Positions 50,389 to 58,914 of a stretch of DNA of 64,000 bases are shown one piece after another. The translations under genes and the position numbers were made by a program. The notes under the pieces were generated by a model. The model made no database searches. It was not told where the DNA came from and saw only the letters and a program-made list of their open reading frames with translations. The DNA comes from Streptomyces stelliscabiei (GTDB lineage Bacteria; Actinomycetota; Actinomycetes; Streptomycetales; Streptomycetaceae): the NCBI RefSeq assembly GCF_014873495.1, contig NZ_JADBGF010000001.1, positions 7,440,001 through 7,504,000 on the forward strand, written 5' to 3'. Every line of letters starts with the position of its first letter. The first letter of the stretch is position 1.

Positions 50389-51048
50389 ATGAACCTGTTC
50401 ACCCGTGCTGCGTCCCTGCGCCGCCCGGCATCCCCCACGGCCTCGCAACTCCCCCACGAGTCGCAGGCGTTCCCTTCCACCGGCCCGTCCGCTCCCGGCC
50501 TGGCCATGCTGACCGGCGAATGGATGATCGACGCGGCGCACAGCCGTATCGGTTTCTCCGTCCGGCACGCCCTGGTGACGACCGTGCGCGGAGCGTTCAC
50601 CGAATATCAGAGCCGGCTCTACTTCGACGGTCGTGATCCCGCGCGGTCGCGGGCCGAGATCGTGCTGTCCACCGCGTCCGTCGACACCGGAGTGCAACAA
50701 CGCGACGGCCATCTCATGGGCCGCGACTTCCTGGACGCCGCGACCTATCCGCGGATGCGTTTCGTGAGTACCGCCGTGCGCCCGGTGGGCAACGATGTCT
50801 ACCGCATGGCCGGAGAACTCACGATCAAGAACGTCACCCGTCCCGTGGATCTCGAACTCACCTATATAGGACACGTGATGGATCCGTTCGGCTACGAGCG
50901 GGTCGGTTTCGACGGGACGACCACCATCAACCGCTCCGAATGGGGCCTCACCTACAACCAGCGACTGGCGGAGGGCGGAGCCATGGTGAGCGAGAAGGTG
51001 CGGCTGCAGTTCGACCTCGCCGTGATTCGCTCGATCCCCGGGGGCTGA
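50389..51048 (+). CDS. YceI-family protein
   Basis: A 219-residue protein of the YceI lipid-binding beta-barrel family. From ~residue 43 it reads GEWMIDAAHSRIGFSVRHALVTTVRGAF, then GHLMGRDFLDAATYPRMRF, ELTIKNVTRPVDL, and ends with RIDFDL-like LQFDLAVIRS. There is no signal peptide, so it is probably cytoplasmic, unlike periplasmic E. coli YceI. The first ~40 residues are Ser/Pro/Ala-rich. ATG 50389 is the only good start; little leader is expected. Its ligand, perhaps a polyprenoid or lipid, is unknown. Confidence 0.9.
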   Translation: MNLFTRAASLRRPASPTASQLPHESQAFPSTGPSAPGLAMLTGEWMIDAAHSRIGFSVRHALVTTVRGAFTEYQSRLYFDGRDPARSRAEIVLSTASVDTGVQQRDGHLMGRDFLDAATYPRMRFVSTAVRPVGNDVYRMAGELTIKNVTRPVDLELTYIGHVMDPFGYERVGFDGTTTINRSEWGLTYNQRLAEGGAMVSEKVRLQFDLAVIRSIPGG

Positions 51049-51067
51049 CGCCCTGTCGCGTTCTCCT

Positions 51068-51093
51068 GGGGGCCCGGCCGTTGCCGGGCCCCC
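51068..51093 (+). terminator. rho-independent terminator after yceI
   Basis: GGGGGCCCGGC pairs with GCCGGGCCCCC around CGTT and is followed by ACTTTTG, a near-classical terminator. Confidence 0.9.
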
Positions 51094-51132
51094 ACTTTTG
51101 AACGCGTTCAAGCAGGGGCGTACGCTCCCCGC

Positions 51133-51681
51133 ATGAGCGACAGAGCCGCCCTGTTGAAGGGCATCCGTGCGTGGCTGGTCTTCTTCGTCATCTGTCTGGT
51201 GCTGAGTGGTGCCACCGCGTTCCCGCTGGTCCACGAGCTGCGGTTGACCGAGGAGTTGCTGCGGTCGCTGTCCGTCGGGGAGTACCTGCCGGCGTTCGTG
51301 GACTGGATCGAGCGCGTCCGGGCCGGGCTGGACGAGGCCGACGCCGAGTACCCGTTCCTCCTGTACGGCACCGACTGGCTGGCCTTCGCGCACCTGGTGA
51401 TCGCGGTGGCCTTCTACGGCCCCTACCGCGACCCGGTCCGCAACATCTGGGTGGTCGAGTTCGGGATGATCGCCTGCGCGGGGATCATCCCGCTGGCCCT
51501 GGTCTGCGGGCCGATCCGGGGCATCCCCTTCTGGTGGACGGTGATCGACATGTCGTTCGGCGTGCTCGGGGTGATCCCGCTGTACGTCGTACGGCAGCGG
51601 ATCAAGCGGCTGGAGGCGCTCACCGGCGGGTGGGAGGCAGGAAAAACTGTTATCCCCGCCGCCTCCACACCGTCTCCGTAG
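51133..51681 (+). CDS. small integral membrane protein
   Basis: A 182-residue membrane protein with about four hydrophobic segments: IRAWLVFFVICLVLSGATAF near the N-terminus, then LAFAHLVIAVAFYG, FGMIACAGIIPLALV and DMSFGVLGVIPLYVV. It resembles actinobacterial proteins of unknown function with no conserved domain known to me. ATG 51133 is near a GGGGCGTA site. It is followed after 35 bases by a 25-codon ORF and then the ECF sigma gene; whether they form an operon is not clear. Confidence 0.75.
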   Translation: MSDRAALLKGIRAWLVFFVICLVLSGATAFPLVHELRLTEELLRSLSVGEYLPAFVDWIERVRAGLDEADAEYPFLLYGTDWLAFAHLVIAVAFYGPYRDPVRNIWVVEFGMIACAGIIPLALVCGPIRGIPFWWTVIDMSFGVLGVIPLYVVRQRIKRLEALTGGWEAGKTVIPAASTPSP

Positions 51682-51716
51682 GGACCCCCTGTCTCCCCCG
51701 CACAGGAGCGAGCCCC

Positions 51717-51794
51717 ATGAGCAGTGTGATCTCCGCCTCGGAGCTTCCCCATGTCACCGCGCTGGCTGAGAAGGTTCGGAACGCGGCCGGGTGA
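51717..51794 (+). CDS. 25-residue ORF upstream of the ECF sigma gene
   Basis: This encodes MSSVISASELPHVTALAEKV then RNAAG. It has a good AGGAG site (51703-51707) nine bases before the ATG, and codon use fits its neighbours. Its TGA overlaps an in-frame GTG of the ECF gene (51791), although the main ECF start is 51830. It may be a real small protein or a leader peptide coupling translation. Confidence 0.45.
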   Translation: MSSVISASELPHVTALAEKVRNAAG

Positions 51795-51829
51795 ACAGGG
51801 TGAGGCCGGCGGGACCGGAGGGAACGTAC

Positions 51830-53524
51830 GTGGACGGGCGGCAGTGGCGCTCCACCATCGCGGCCGCGCAGGCGGGGGACCGGCGCGCCCTCGACGAGCT
51901 GGTCGCGGGCTGGCTGCCCCTCGTCTACAACATCGTCGGCCGGGCCCTCAACGGTCACGCCGACGTCGACGACGTCGTGCAGGAGACCATGCTGCGCGCG
52001 GTCGACAACCTCGACACGCTGCGCGATCCGGACAGCTTCCGCTCCTGGCTGGTCGCCATCGCGATGCGGCAGATACGGGACCGCGCGCGCCGCCGCACCG
52101 CCGACCGGCTCGCCGACGCCGACGCCCGCGGCGCGGCGGACTTCGCCGAACTGACCGTGCTGCGACTGCAGTTGGAGGGCCAGCGCAGGGAGGTCGCGGA
52201 AGCCGTCCGCTGGCTCGACGACGAGGACCGCCAACTGCTGTCCCTGTGGTGGCTGGAGGTCGCCGGCGAACTCACCCGGCGCGAACTCGCCGCCGCCGTC
52301 GGCATCAGCAGACAGCACGCCGCCGTCCGCGTGCAGCGGATGAAGGCCCGCCTGGAGACCGCGCGCGGCATCGTGCGCGCCCTCGACTCCTCCTGCTCCG
52401 ACCTGGGCCGGGTCACCGCCCGCTGGAGCGGACGGCCCGACTCGGTGTGGCGCAAGCGCATCGCCCGGCACATCCGCGACTGCGCCCGCTGCGACGCCGA
52501 CGCCGTCCCCGGCGAGGTCGTCGTCCCCGCCGAACGCCTCCTCGTCGGCCTCGCCCTGGTCCCCGTCCCCGTCGGCTTCACCCTGTCGCTGGCGTTCGGC
52601 GGGAAGACCGCCGCGGCGGCGACCGCCGCGACCGCCTCGGTGGGCTGGTCCGCCAAGGTGCTCGGCGTCCTCACCAAGCCCGCCGTCGCGGTGACCGCGG
52701 GCGCGACGATGGTCGCCGGGGGCGCGTACGTGGTCACACAACCCCCGGGCGAGCGGCCCCCGCAGGTCGCGCCGACCGCGCTGAGCACGGCCCGCGCGCC
52801 GGTGGCCGCCGCGCCCCGCGCTCCCGCGCCCGCCGCGTCACGGCCGGCCTCGCCGTCCCCGTCCCTCCCGGCCTCCCCGTCCGTGACCGAGAGGGCCGAT
52901 CCGTACGGCACCGTCGTCGACGCGGTGGACCGGGCGCCGGACCCGGACACCCCGCCCGCCGCCCTCCCGCGCCGGCCCGAGTCCGGCATCACCAGCAGCG
53001 GTGGCCCGCGGACCGTGATGAACCACCGCGGCGAGCACGTGACCTTCACGGGCGAGGGCTATGTCCTGGTCCGCTGGCAGATCTCGCCCCAGTACCGGCC
53101 GGGCGGCCTGGTCATGCCGTCCTGGACGGGCCTCAAGGGCAGGCTCTTCCATGTCGCCTCGGGCGGCGGCCGCCGGATGGACGACCCGGTCTCCGCCGAC
53201 GGCCGGACCTCCGGCATGGGCGGCCCCGCCACCGGATACACCGTCCTGCCCGACGGCACCCAGCAGATGTGGCAGAACGAGTTCTTCTACCTCGACGGCA
53301 CCGTCACCCTCACCCAGAACGAACGCGGCGCCGACTACGGCATCACCGTCGCCCCCTCCACCTGGACCGCCGTCACCGAGGACCTCGCCCACGGCCCCGA
53401 CCGCGGTGCCATCCGCTACGGCCTCGTCCGCGACAACGGTGAGGACTCGGCTCCGGTACCGCAGTACGTCACCCGGGGCGAGCCGCAGGACCCGGCGACG
53501 GTGGCGCAGCGGTCGCGGGTGTAG
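51830..53524 (+). CDS. ECF sigma factor fused to zinc anti-sigma-like motif, membrane segment(s) and C-terminal domain
   Basis: A 564-residue fusion. Residues ~1-190 are an ECF sigma factor: region 2 with DVDDVVQETMLRAVDN and DPDSFRSWLVAIAMRQIRD, region 4 with an HTH in RRELAAAVGISRQHAAVRV. Near residue 214 is HIRDCARC, the H-x3-C-x2-C pattern of zinc-binding anti-sigma factors. Then hydrophobic segments (~236-256 and ~280-297), an Ala/Pro/Ser linker and a ~180-residue C-terminal domain outside the membrane if the topology holds. GTG 51830 follows GGAGGGA by six bases. It resembles the long ECF classes of actinobacteria (ECF52/53-like), by memory. Confidence 0.82.
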   Translation: MDGRQWRSTIAAAQAGDRRALDELVAGWLPLVYNIVGRALNGHADVDDVVQETMLRAVDNLDTLRDPDSFRSWLVAIAMRQIRDRARRRTADRLADADARGAADFAELTVLRLQLEGQRREVAEAVRWLDDEDRQLLSLWWLEVAGELTRRELAAAVGISRQHAAVRVQRMKARLETARGIVRALDSSCSDLGRVTARWSGRPDSVWRKRIARHIRDCARCDADAVPGEVVVPAERLLVGLALVPVPVGFTLSLAFGGKTAAAATAATASVGWSAKVLGVLTKPAVAVTAGATMVAGGAYVVTQPPGERPPQVAPTALSTARAPVAAAPRAPAPAASRPASPSPSLPASPSVTERADPYGTVVDAVDRAPDPDTPPAALPRRPESGITSSGGPRTVMNHRGEHVTFTGEGYVLVRWQISPQYRPGGLVMPSWTGLKGRLFHVASGGGRRMDDPVSADGRTSGMGGPATGYTVLPDGTQQMWQNEFFYLDGTVTLTQNERGADYGITVAPSTWTAVTEDLAHGPDRGAIRYGLVRDNGEDSAPVPQYVTRGEPQDPATVAQRSRV

Positions 53525-53547
53525 GGGCCGGGGCCTCTGGTACCGGC

Positions 53548-54237
53548 TCAGCGCCCGTGCGGCCGCAGCTCGCACAGCGCGTCGACCCGGTTGGTGGTGA
53601 TCGAGTCGACGCCCAGGTCCATCAGGCGGCGCATGGAACGCCGGGTGTCGGGGGTCCAGACGGACAGGAGGTAGCCGTCCCGGTGGACGCGGTCCGCCAG
53701 GGGGCGGGTGACGAGGCCGAAGCGGTAGTTGAGCCAGCGGGGGCGGATCACGGCGAGGAGGGCGGGGCGGGGTGGGGCGAGGGTCTTCCAGGTGAGGGCC
53801 AGTTCGGCGGCGGGGGCGGCGGCGCGGAGGGCCAGCAGGGTGGGCGGGTCGGCGCTGTAGTAGACCCGGTCCTCGGCGTCGTGCTCCCGTACGACGTCGA
53901 GGATCTGACGCATCGCCCGGCGGTTCACCGAGTCCGGCAGGTCGATCATCACCCGGCTGTCCTTGGTGGTGAGCAGCGCGTCGGCCAGCGTGGGTACCCC
54001 GTCGGCCGTCAGCCCGCGCAGCTCCGCGGCGGAGAGCGCGGACAGCGGCCGTTCCACCTCCCAGAGCCGGTTCAGCGTCGCGTCGTGGAGCAGGACGGGC
54101 ACGCCGTCGCGGGTCGTGCGCACGTCGAACTCGACGGCGTCCGCGCCCAGTTCGAGCCCGGCTCGCAGGGAGTCGAGCGTGTTCTCGCGGTGGCGGTAGG
54201 GGGCGCCGCGGTGGGCGACGGCTGTCAGGGTGCGCAT
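53548..54237 (-). CDS. glycerophosphodiester phosphodiesterase
   Basis: A 229-residue GDPD-family TIM-barrel enzyme. AHRGAPYRHRENTLDSLRAG holds the HRG and E/N residues, EFDVRTTRDGVPVLLHD gives the metal- and substrate-binding Glu, Asp and His. It has no signal peptide, so it is probably cytoplasmic. It hydrolyses glycerophosphodiesters to glycerol-3-phosphate and an alcohol. Start ATG at 54237; it is in tandem with the deaminase gene (22 bases apart), which lies upstream on the same strand, and is convergent with the ECF gene. Confidence 0.93.
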   Translation of the reverse strand: MRTLTAVAHRGAPYRHRENTLDSLRAGLELGADAVEFDVRTTRDGVPVLLHDATLNRLWEVERPLSALSAAELRGLTADGVPTLADALLTTKDSRVMIDLPDSVNRRAMRQILDVVREHDAEDRVYYSADPPTLLALRAAAPAAELALTWKTLAPPRPALLAVIRPRWLNYRFGLVTRPLADRVHRDGYLLSVWTPDTRRSMRRLMDLGVDSITTNRVDALCELRPHGR

Positions 54238-54259
54238 GGGGTGAGGGTTCCCGATCGGG

Positions 54260-55354
54260 TCAGGGGGTCAGCCAGGCCGAGGTGTAGGTGTCGATCTCGG
54301 CGGACAGCCGGGCCTTGCCGGGCGCGTCGAGGAAGGACGCCTCCACGGCGTTCTTCGCGAGCGCGGCCAGCCCCCGCTCGTCGAGGTCCAGCAGACGCGC
54401 GGCCACCGCGTACTCGGTGTTCAGGTCTGTGCCGAACATCGGCGGGTCGTCGGAGTTGATGGTGACCGGCACTCCGGCCCGTACGAAGTCCGCGAGGGGG
54501 TGTTCGTCGAGGGTGCGGACCGCGCGCGTGGCGATGTTCGAGGTCGGGCAGACCTCCAGGGCGATCCGGTGCTCGGCGAGGTGGGCGAGCAGCTTCGGAT
54601 CGCCCGCAGCGCTGGTGCCGTGCCCGATGCGCTCGGCGCGGAGTTCGACCAGCGCGTCCCAGACGGTCTCGGGGCCCGTCGTCTCGCCGGCGTGCGGCAC
54701 GGAGTGCAGCCCGGCCGCGATCGCCCGGTCGAAGTACGGCTTGAACTGCGGCCTCGGTACGCCGATCTCGGGACCGCCGAGCCCGAACGACACCAGCCCC
54801 TCGGGGCGCACCCGGTCCTCGGTCGCGAGCCGGGCCGTCTCCTCGGCCGCTTCGAGCCCCGCCTCGCCGGGGATGTCGAAGCACCACCGCAGTACGGTCC
54901 CGAACTCGGCCTCCGCCGCCTTGCGGGCGTCCTCGATCGCGGCCATGAAGGCCAGCTCGTCGATCCCGCGCCGGGTGGAGGAGAACGGGGTGATGGTCAG
55001 CTCGGCGTACCGCACCTGCTGCCGGGCGAGGTCCCGCGCCACCTCGAAGGTCAGCAGCCGGACGTCCTCCGGGGTGCGGATGAGGTCGACGACGGACAGA
55101 TACACCTGGACGAAGTGGGCGAAGTCCGTGAACGTGAAGTAGTCCGCGAGCGCCTCGGGATCCGTCGGCACCTTGGAGTCGGGGTGGCGGGCGGCCAGTT
55201 CCGAGACGATGCGGGGGGAGGCGGAGCCGACGTGGTGCACGTGCAGTTCGGCCTTGGGCAGACCGGCGATGAAGGCGGGCAGGTCGCGGGCGCCGGAAGT
55301 GCCGGGAACGGCGGGGGTCACGGGCACGCCCTGCGTGGTGCGGCGGTCGGTCAA
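54260..55354 (-). CDS. adenosine-deaminase-family, probable aminodeoxyfutalosine deaminase
   Basis: A 364-residue metal-dependent deaminase. Metal ligands are in PKAELHVHHVGSAS (residues ~34-47), HAGE near 215, and SDDPPMFGT near 305; HGT is also present. LHVHHVG, with Val instead of the LHLHLxG of true adenosine deaminases, fits the aminodeoxyfutalosine subgroup. From memory the S. coelicolor enzyme at this place (SCO5662) converts aminodeoxyfutalosine to futalosine in menaquinone synthesis. TTG 55354 follows a strong GGGGAGGA site. The rest of the pathway is not here. Confidence 0.82.
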   Translation of the reverse strand: MTDRRTTQGVPVTPAVPGTSGARDLPAFIAGLPKAELHVHHVGSASPRIVSELAARHPDSKVPTDPEALADYFTFTDFAHFVQVYLSVVDLIRTPEDVRLLTFEVARDLARQQVRYAELTITPFSSTRRGIDELAFMAAIEDARKAAEAEFGTVLRWCFDIPGEAGLEAAEETARLATEDRVRPEGLVSFGLGGPEIGVPRPQFKPYFDRAIAAGLHSVPHAGETTGPETVWDALVELRAERIGHGTSAAGDPKLLAHLAEHRIALEVCPTSNIATRAVRTLDEHPLADFVRAGVPVTINSDDPPMFGTDLNTEYAVAARLLDLDERGLAALAKNAVEASFLDAPGKARLSAEIDTYTSAWLTP

Positions 55355-55561
55355 GGTTCCTCCCCGGGAACGGCGTCCGCCCCGGACCGTGGTCTGCGTC
55401 GGGGGACGCGGGTGATCGGCTGATCGATGACTCGGGGATCATCGTAGGCGGCGATCCCCGCGCTGACCCCGGGCTCTAGCATGACCGAACGTACAGCTGA
55501 GCGCGTGCGGCCGAAAAGCCGACGCGGATCGGCACGAACGTGACAACAGGGGGAACCGCTC

Positions 55562-56461
55562 ATGCCGTCGGACGAGGCACCGATTCCGAAGACACCTGCC
55601 GACCCGCAACCGGACCCGTGGGCACCGCCACAGGACCGCGTCCCGACACCGCCGACGCCGGCCGGTGCCGGGGACGCGATACCGGGGGCCGGGGTCGCGC
55701 TGGACAAGCAGGCCGCGCCGGGGGCGGGACTCCCGCCCACTGCTCCCTCGGTGCACGACCAGATGACGGTCGCGTCCATGCCGGTTGTGCGGCCGAGCGG
55801 CCCGATACCGGCCGGTGCCGGCGGACCGACGCCTCCCCGGGCCCCCACGCCGGCGCCCTGGGCCGGCCCCGACCCGTTCGCGCCGCCGGGCGGCCCGCTG
55901 CCCGGTGTGCCCTCCGCTGCGGCCCCCGACCCGTTCGCCCCGCCCGCGCCCCACGCGTCCTACCCGCCGCCCGCGGTCGGTGTGCCCCACGCCGCCGTCC
56001 CGCCGCCGCCCCTCAGCCCCGAGGGGCCCGGGCCGGTGCCGTACGGCTACCCGCCGCAGTACCGGGCGGCGTACCCGGGCGACCACGCGCACCCCGGCAT
56101 GGGGTACCCCGCTCCCGTCGCGGGCTACGCCTGGCCCGCGACGGCGGCGCCGCCGAGCAACGGGATGGGCATCGCGGCGATGGTGCTCGGCATCTGTGCC
56201 GCCGCGCTGTTCTGTCTGTGGCCGCTGGCGATCCTGCTCGGGGTCATGGCCGTGATCTTCGGATCCATCGGCCGCGTCAAGGCCCGCCGGGGCGAGGCGA
56301 CGAACCCCGGGCACGCCCTGGCCGGAATCATCTGCGGAGTGGTCGGCATCCTGCTGGGCATCGGCTTCATCGTCCTGCTCGTCGTGGCGCCCGGCAGCGC
56401 AGACACCGACTCGGACACCGACCCCTTCGACGACGGCTACTCCACCTCGCTCTCGCTCTAG
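55562..56461 (+). CDS. DUF4190-domain Pro-rich membrane protein
   Basis: A 299-residue protein. The first ~195 residues are Pro/Gly/Ala-rich and disordered, with PDPFAPP repeats and a YPPQYRAAYPG stretch. The C-terminal DUF4190 part has two membrane helices (MGIAAMVLGICAAALFCL and HALAGIICGVVGILLG) and a short acidic end. Similar proteins are abundant in Streptomyces; no function is established. A TAGCAT element at 55477-55482 may be its -10. ATG 55562 is the start. Confidence 0.85.
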   Translation: MPSDEAPIPKTPADPQPDPWAPPQDRVPTPPTPAGAGDAIPGAGVALDKQAAPGAGLPPTAPSVHDQMTVASMPVVRPSGPIPAGAGGPTPPRAPTPAPWAGPDPFAPPGGPLPGVPSAAAPDPFAPPAPHASYPPPAVGVPHAAVPPPPLSPEGPGPVPYGYPPQYRAAYPGDHAHPGMGYPAPVAGYAWPATAAPPSNGMGIAAMVLGICAAALFCLWPLAILLGVMAVIFGSIGRVKARRGEATNPGHALAGIICGVVGILLGIGFIVLLVVAPGSADTDSDTDPFDDGYSTSLSL

Positions 56462-56475
56462 CGGGTCCCGCACCC

Positions 56476-56492
56476 CGCGCCCGCCGGGCGCG
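56476..56492 (+). terminator. short hairpin between DUF4190 and NADAR genes
   Basis: CGCGCCC and GGGCGCG flank GCC, between convergent genes. Weak terminator candidate. Confidence 0.4.
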
Positions 56493-56543
56493 AGGGCCCG
56501 CCGGGCGGCCACGACGCAGGTCAGCCGCCCCCGGGCGGAGCGC

Positions 56544-57140
56544 TCAGACGTCGACCCCGCTCAGCAGCCGCTCACGGGCCGCCATCAGCGCGAAGCCCAG
56601 CAGGTTGGGGCCCCGCCACCGGGCGGGGTCCATGGCGCGTTCGTCGTCCGCCGCGAGGCCGATGCCCCAGACGCGGTCGAGGGGGCTCGCTTCGACGAGG
56701 ACGCGGTTGTGCGTGCCGAGCAGGAAGGCCCCCAGGTCGGGGTGGGCGGCGAACTTGTGGAAGCTGCCCTCGGTGACGATCGCGAGGCGCTCCCGCTCCC
56801 ACAGGGCGTCGTCGAAGCCGCGGACGAGCCGCCCGATCTTCTTGGCCTGCGCGGGGCCCGCCGCGGCCACGGCTCTGCGCTCCGCCTCCGCGTCCCCGAA
56901 CAGCCGGGCCTTCGACGCCATCATCCAGTGCTCGGCCGTGGCGTACTCCACGCCGTCCACCGTGAACGGCGAGGGCCACCACTGACTCAGACAGCTCGCG
57001 CCGATCCGGCCGTCGGGCCGCGGCCGGTGCCCCCAGAAGTGCAGGTACTTGATCCTCGCCCCCGCGCGGACCGCTTCCGTCAGCGTCTCCCAGGAATCGA
57101 TCTTCTCCATGTCGACGAGTCTGGCAGCCGCCACTGACAC
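56544..57140 (-). CDS. NADAR-domain protein (YbiA-like)
   Basis: A 198-residue NADAR-family protein. It has KYLHFWGHRPR, SQWWPSPFTVDGVEYATAEHWMMASKARLFGD, and the C-terminal GIGLAADDERAMDPARWRGPNLLG typical of the family. Members remove ADP-ribose from guanine or cleave riboflavin intermediates. GTG 57140 has AAGGA nearby; the in-frame ATG 57110 (MEKIDSW) is a common start in relatives. Function here is not proven. Confidence 0.85.
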   Translation of the reverse strand: MSVAAARLVDMEKIDSWETLTEAVRAGARIKYLHFWGHRPRPDGRIGASCLSQWWPSPFTVDGVEYATAEHWMMASKARLFGDAEAERRAVAAAGPAQAKKIGRLVRGFDDALWERERLAIVTEGSFHKFAAHPDLGAFLLGTHNRVLVEASPLDRVWGIGLAADDERAMDPARWRGPNLLGFALMAARERLLSGVDV

Positions 57141-57182
57141 TCCGTCCTTGATTTTCGGCCCTGACTCGACACCTGGTCGACA

Positions 57183-57218
57183 GATTCCGTCGCGTAACCA
57201 AAAGGCAACAACGGAATC
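57183..57218. promoter_or_regulatory. spaced inverted repeat before the second aldehyde dehydrogenase gene
   Basis: GATTCCGT (57183-57190) and ACGGAATC (57211-57218) are perfect 8-bp arms separated by 20 bases. It lies three bases upstream of a -35-like TTGTTG. Such spacing suits a dimeric regulator or a looped operator. Confidence 0.55.
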
Positions 57219-57220
57219 AC

Positions 57221-57249
57221 TTGTTGGTGCCGCATGGCTCTGTCAGGAT
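57221..57249 (+). promoter_or_regulatory. promoter of the aldehyde dehydrogenase-pot operon
   Basis: TTGTTG (57221-57226) and CAGGAT (57244-57249) are 17 bases apart, about 75 bases before the ATG. Confidence 0.5.
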
Positions 57250-57322
57250 CGGCACTCAAATCGAGCTGGAGCTACGCCACCCGCCCCCGGGGACAGAGGG
57301 GGCACAGGCGGAGGAGAGCGAC

Positions 57323-58858
57323 ATGCAGAACCCGGGCACCGCGACCCCGGACCGATTCCCCGCACAGGACCGCTTCGCGGTCGGCGCGCAGTACGTCGCC
57401 GGCCGCCTGACGAAGGGCACTTCCGGCCGCACCCACGCGGTCGTCGACCCCGCGACCGGTGACGAGGTCCTCACCTACGAGCTGGCCGGACCCGACGACG
57501 TGGACGCGGCCGTGGCCGCCGCCCGCGCGGCCTTCCCGGGCTGGGCCGCCACGACACCCGGCGAGCGGTCGGACGCGCTGCACCGCTTCGCCGCGGTGCT
57601 GGCCGACCGGGCGGAGGAGTTCGCGCGGGCCGAGTCCCTGCAGTGCGGGAAGCCGCTCAAACTGACGCGTGAGTTCGACGTGCCCGGCACGATCGACAAC
57701 ATCGCGTTCTTCGCGGGCGCCGCCCGCCACCTCCAGGGCCAGTCGGCCGGCGAGTACTCGGGCGACCACACCTCCTACGTACGCCGTGAGCCCCTCGGGG
57801 TGGTGGGTTCCGTCGCACCCTGGAACTACCCCCTCCAGATGGCGGCCTGGAAGATCCTCCCGGCGGTCGCGGCGGGCAACACGATCGTGCTCAAGCCCGC
57901 CGAGTCGACCCCGCTCACCTCGCTGCTGTTCGCGCAGGCGGCCACGGACGCCGGCATTCCCGACGGTGTGATCAACATCGTCACCGGGACCGGCAAGGAG
58001 GCCGGTGAGCACCTCGTCGGCCATCCCGACGTGGTCATGACCTCCTTCACCGGGTCCACGGCCGTCGGCAGGCGCGTGGCCGAGATCGCCACCGCGACCC
58101 TCAAGCGTCTCCATCTGGAGCTGGGCGGCAAGGCCCCGTTCGTGGTCTTCGACGACGCCGACCTGGAGGCCGCAGCCAACGGCGCGGTCGCGGGCGCCCT
58201 CATCAACACCGGCCAGGACTGCACGGCCGCCACGCGCGCGTACGTGCAGCGGCCCCTGTACGAGGAGTTCGTCGCGCGGACGGCCGCCCTCATGGAGACC
58301 GTCCGGCTCGGCGACCCCTTCGCCCCGGGCACCGACCTCGGGCCGCTCATCTCGCACGTCCAGCGCGACCGTGTCGCCGGGTTCGTCGAGCGGGCACGCG
58401 CGTACGCGCGCGTGGTCACCGGCGGCCAGGCGCCCCAGGGAGAGCTGAAGGACGGCGCGTACTACCGGCCCACGCTCGTGGCGGACGCGGCCCAGGACAG
58501 CGAGATCGTCCAGTCGGAGATCTTCGGACCCGTGCTCGTGGTCCTGCCCTTCGACAGCGACGACGAGGGCATCCGGCTCGCGAACGACACCCCGTACGGG
58601 CTCGCCGCCTCCGCCTGGAGCCGGGACGTGTACCGGGCCGGCCGCGCCACACGGGAGATCCAGGCCGGATGCGTGTGGGTCAACGACCACATCCCGATCA
58701 TCAGCGAGATGCCGCACGGCGGCTACAAGGCATCCGGCTTCGGCAAGGACATGTCCGCGTACTCGTTCGAGGAGTACACCCAGATCAAGCACGTCATGTT
58801 CGACAATACGGCGATCGCCAGGAAGGACTGGCACCGCACGATCTTCGGGGACCGCTAG
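57323..58858 (+). CDS. aldehyde dehydrogenase (aminobutyraldehyde type)
   Basis: A 511-residue aldehyde dehydrogenase, longer than the other at its N-terminus. Active Cys in LINTGQDCTAATRAYVQ, Glu in LELGGKAPFVVF, and SVAPWNYPLQMAAWKILPAVAAG at the nucleotide fold. ATG 57323 follows GGAGGAG by ~six bases. It precedes potDABC by 56 bases and is probably cotranscribed, so it likely oxidises aldehydes derived from imported polyamines. About half its residues look shared with the enzyme at 48.3 kb; the difference in specificity is unknown. Confidence 0.9.
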   Translation: MQNPGTATPDRFPAQDRFAVGAQYVAGRLTKGTSGRTHAVVDPATGDEVLTYELAGPDDVDAAVAAARAAFPGWAATTPGERSDALHRFAAVLADRAEEFARAESLQCGKPLKLTREFDVPGTIDNIAFFAGAARHLQGQSAGEYSGDHTSYVRREPLGVVGSVAPWNYPLQMAAWKILPAVAAGNTIVLKPAESTPLTSLLFAQAATDAGIPDGVINIVTGTGKEAGEHLVGHPDVVMTSFTGSTAVGRRVAEIATATLKRLHLELGGKAPFVVFDDADLEAAANGAVAGALINTGQDCTAATRAYVQRPLYEEFVARTAALMETVRLGDPFAPGTDLGPLISHVQRDRVAGFVERARAYARVVTGGQAPQGELKDGAYYRPTLVADAAQDSEIVQSEIFGPVLVVLPFDSDDEGIRLANDTPYGLAASAWSRDVYRAGRATREIQAGCVWVNDHIPIISEMPHGGYKASGFGKDMSAYSFEEYTQIKHVMFDNTAIARKDWHRTIFGDR

Positions 58859-58914
58859 CCAATCTCAGGCCGTCCGACCCGCGGCCGCCCACCTTCCCGA
58901 AAGGGCATCAGCGC

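Noticed and set aside
51640..51674. ECF-type promoter (GGAAAAAC ... CGTC) before the sigma gene
   Set aside because: The spacing of about 23 bases is too long for an ECF promoter and the -10 is common sequence.
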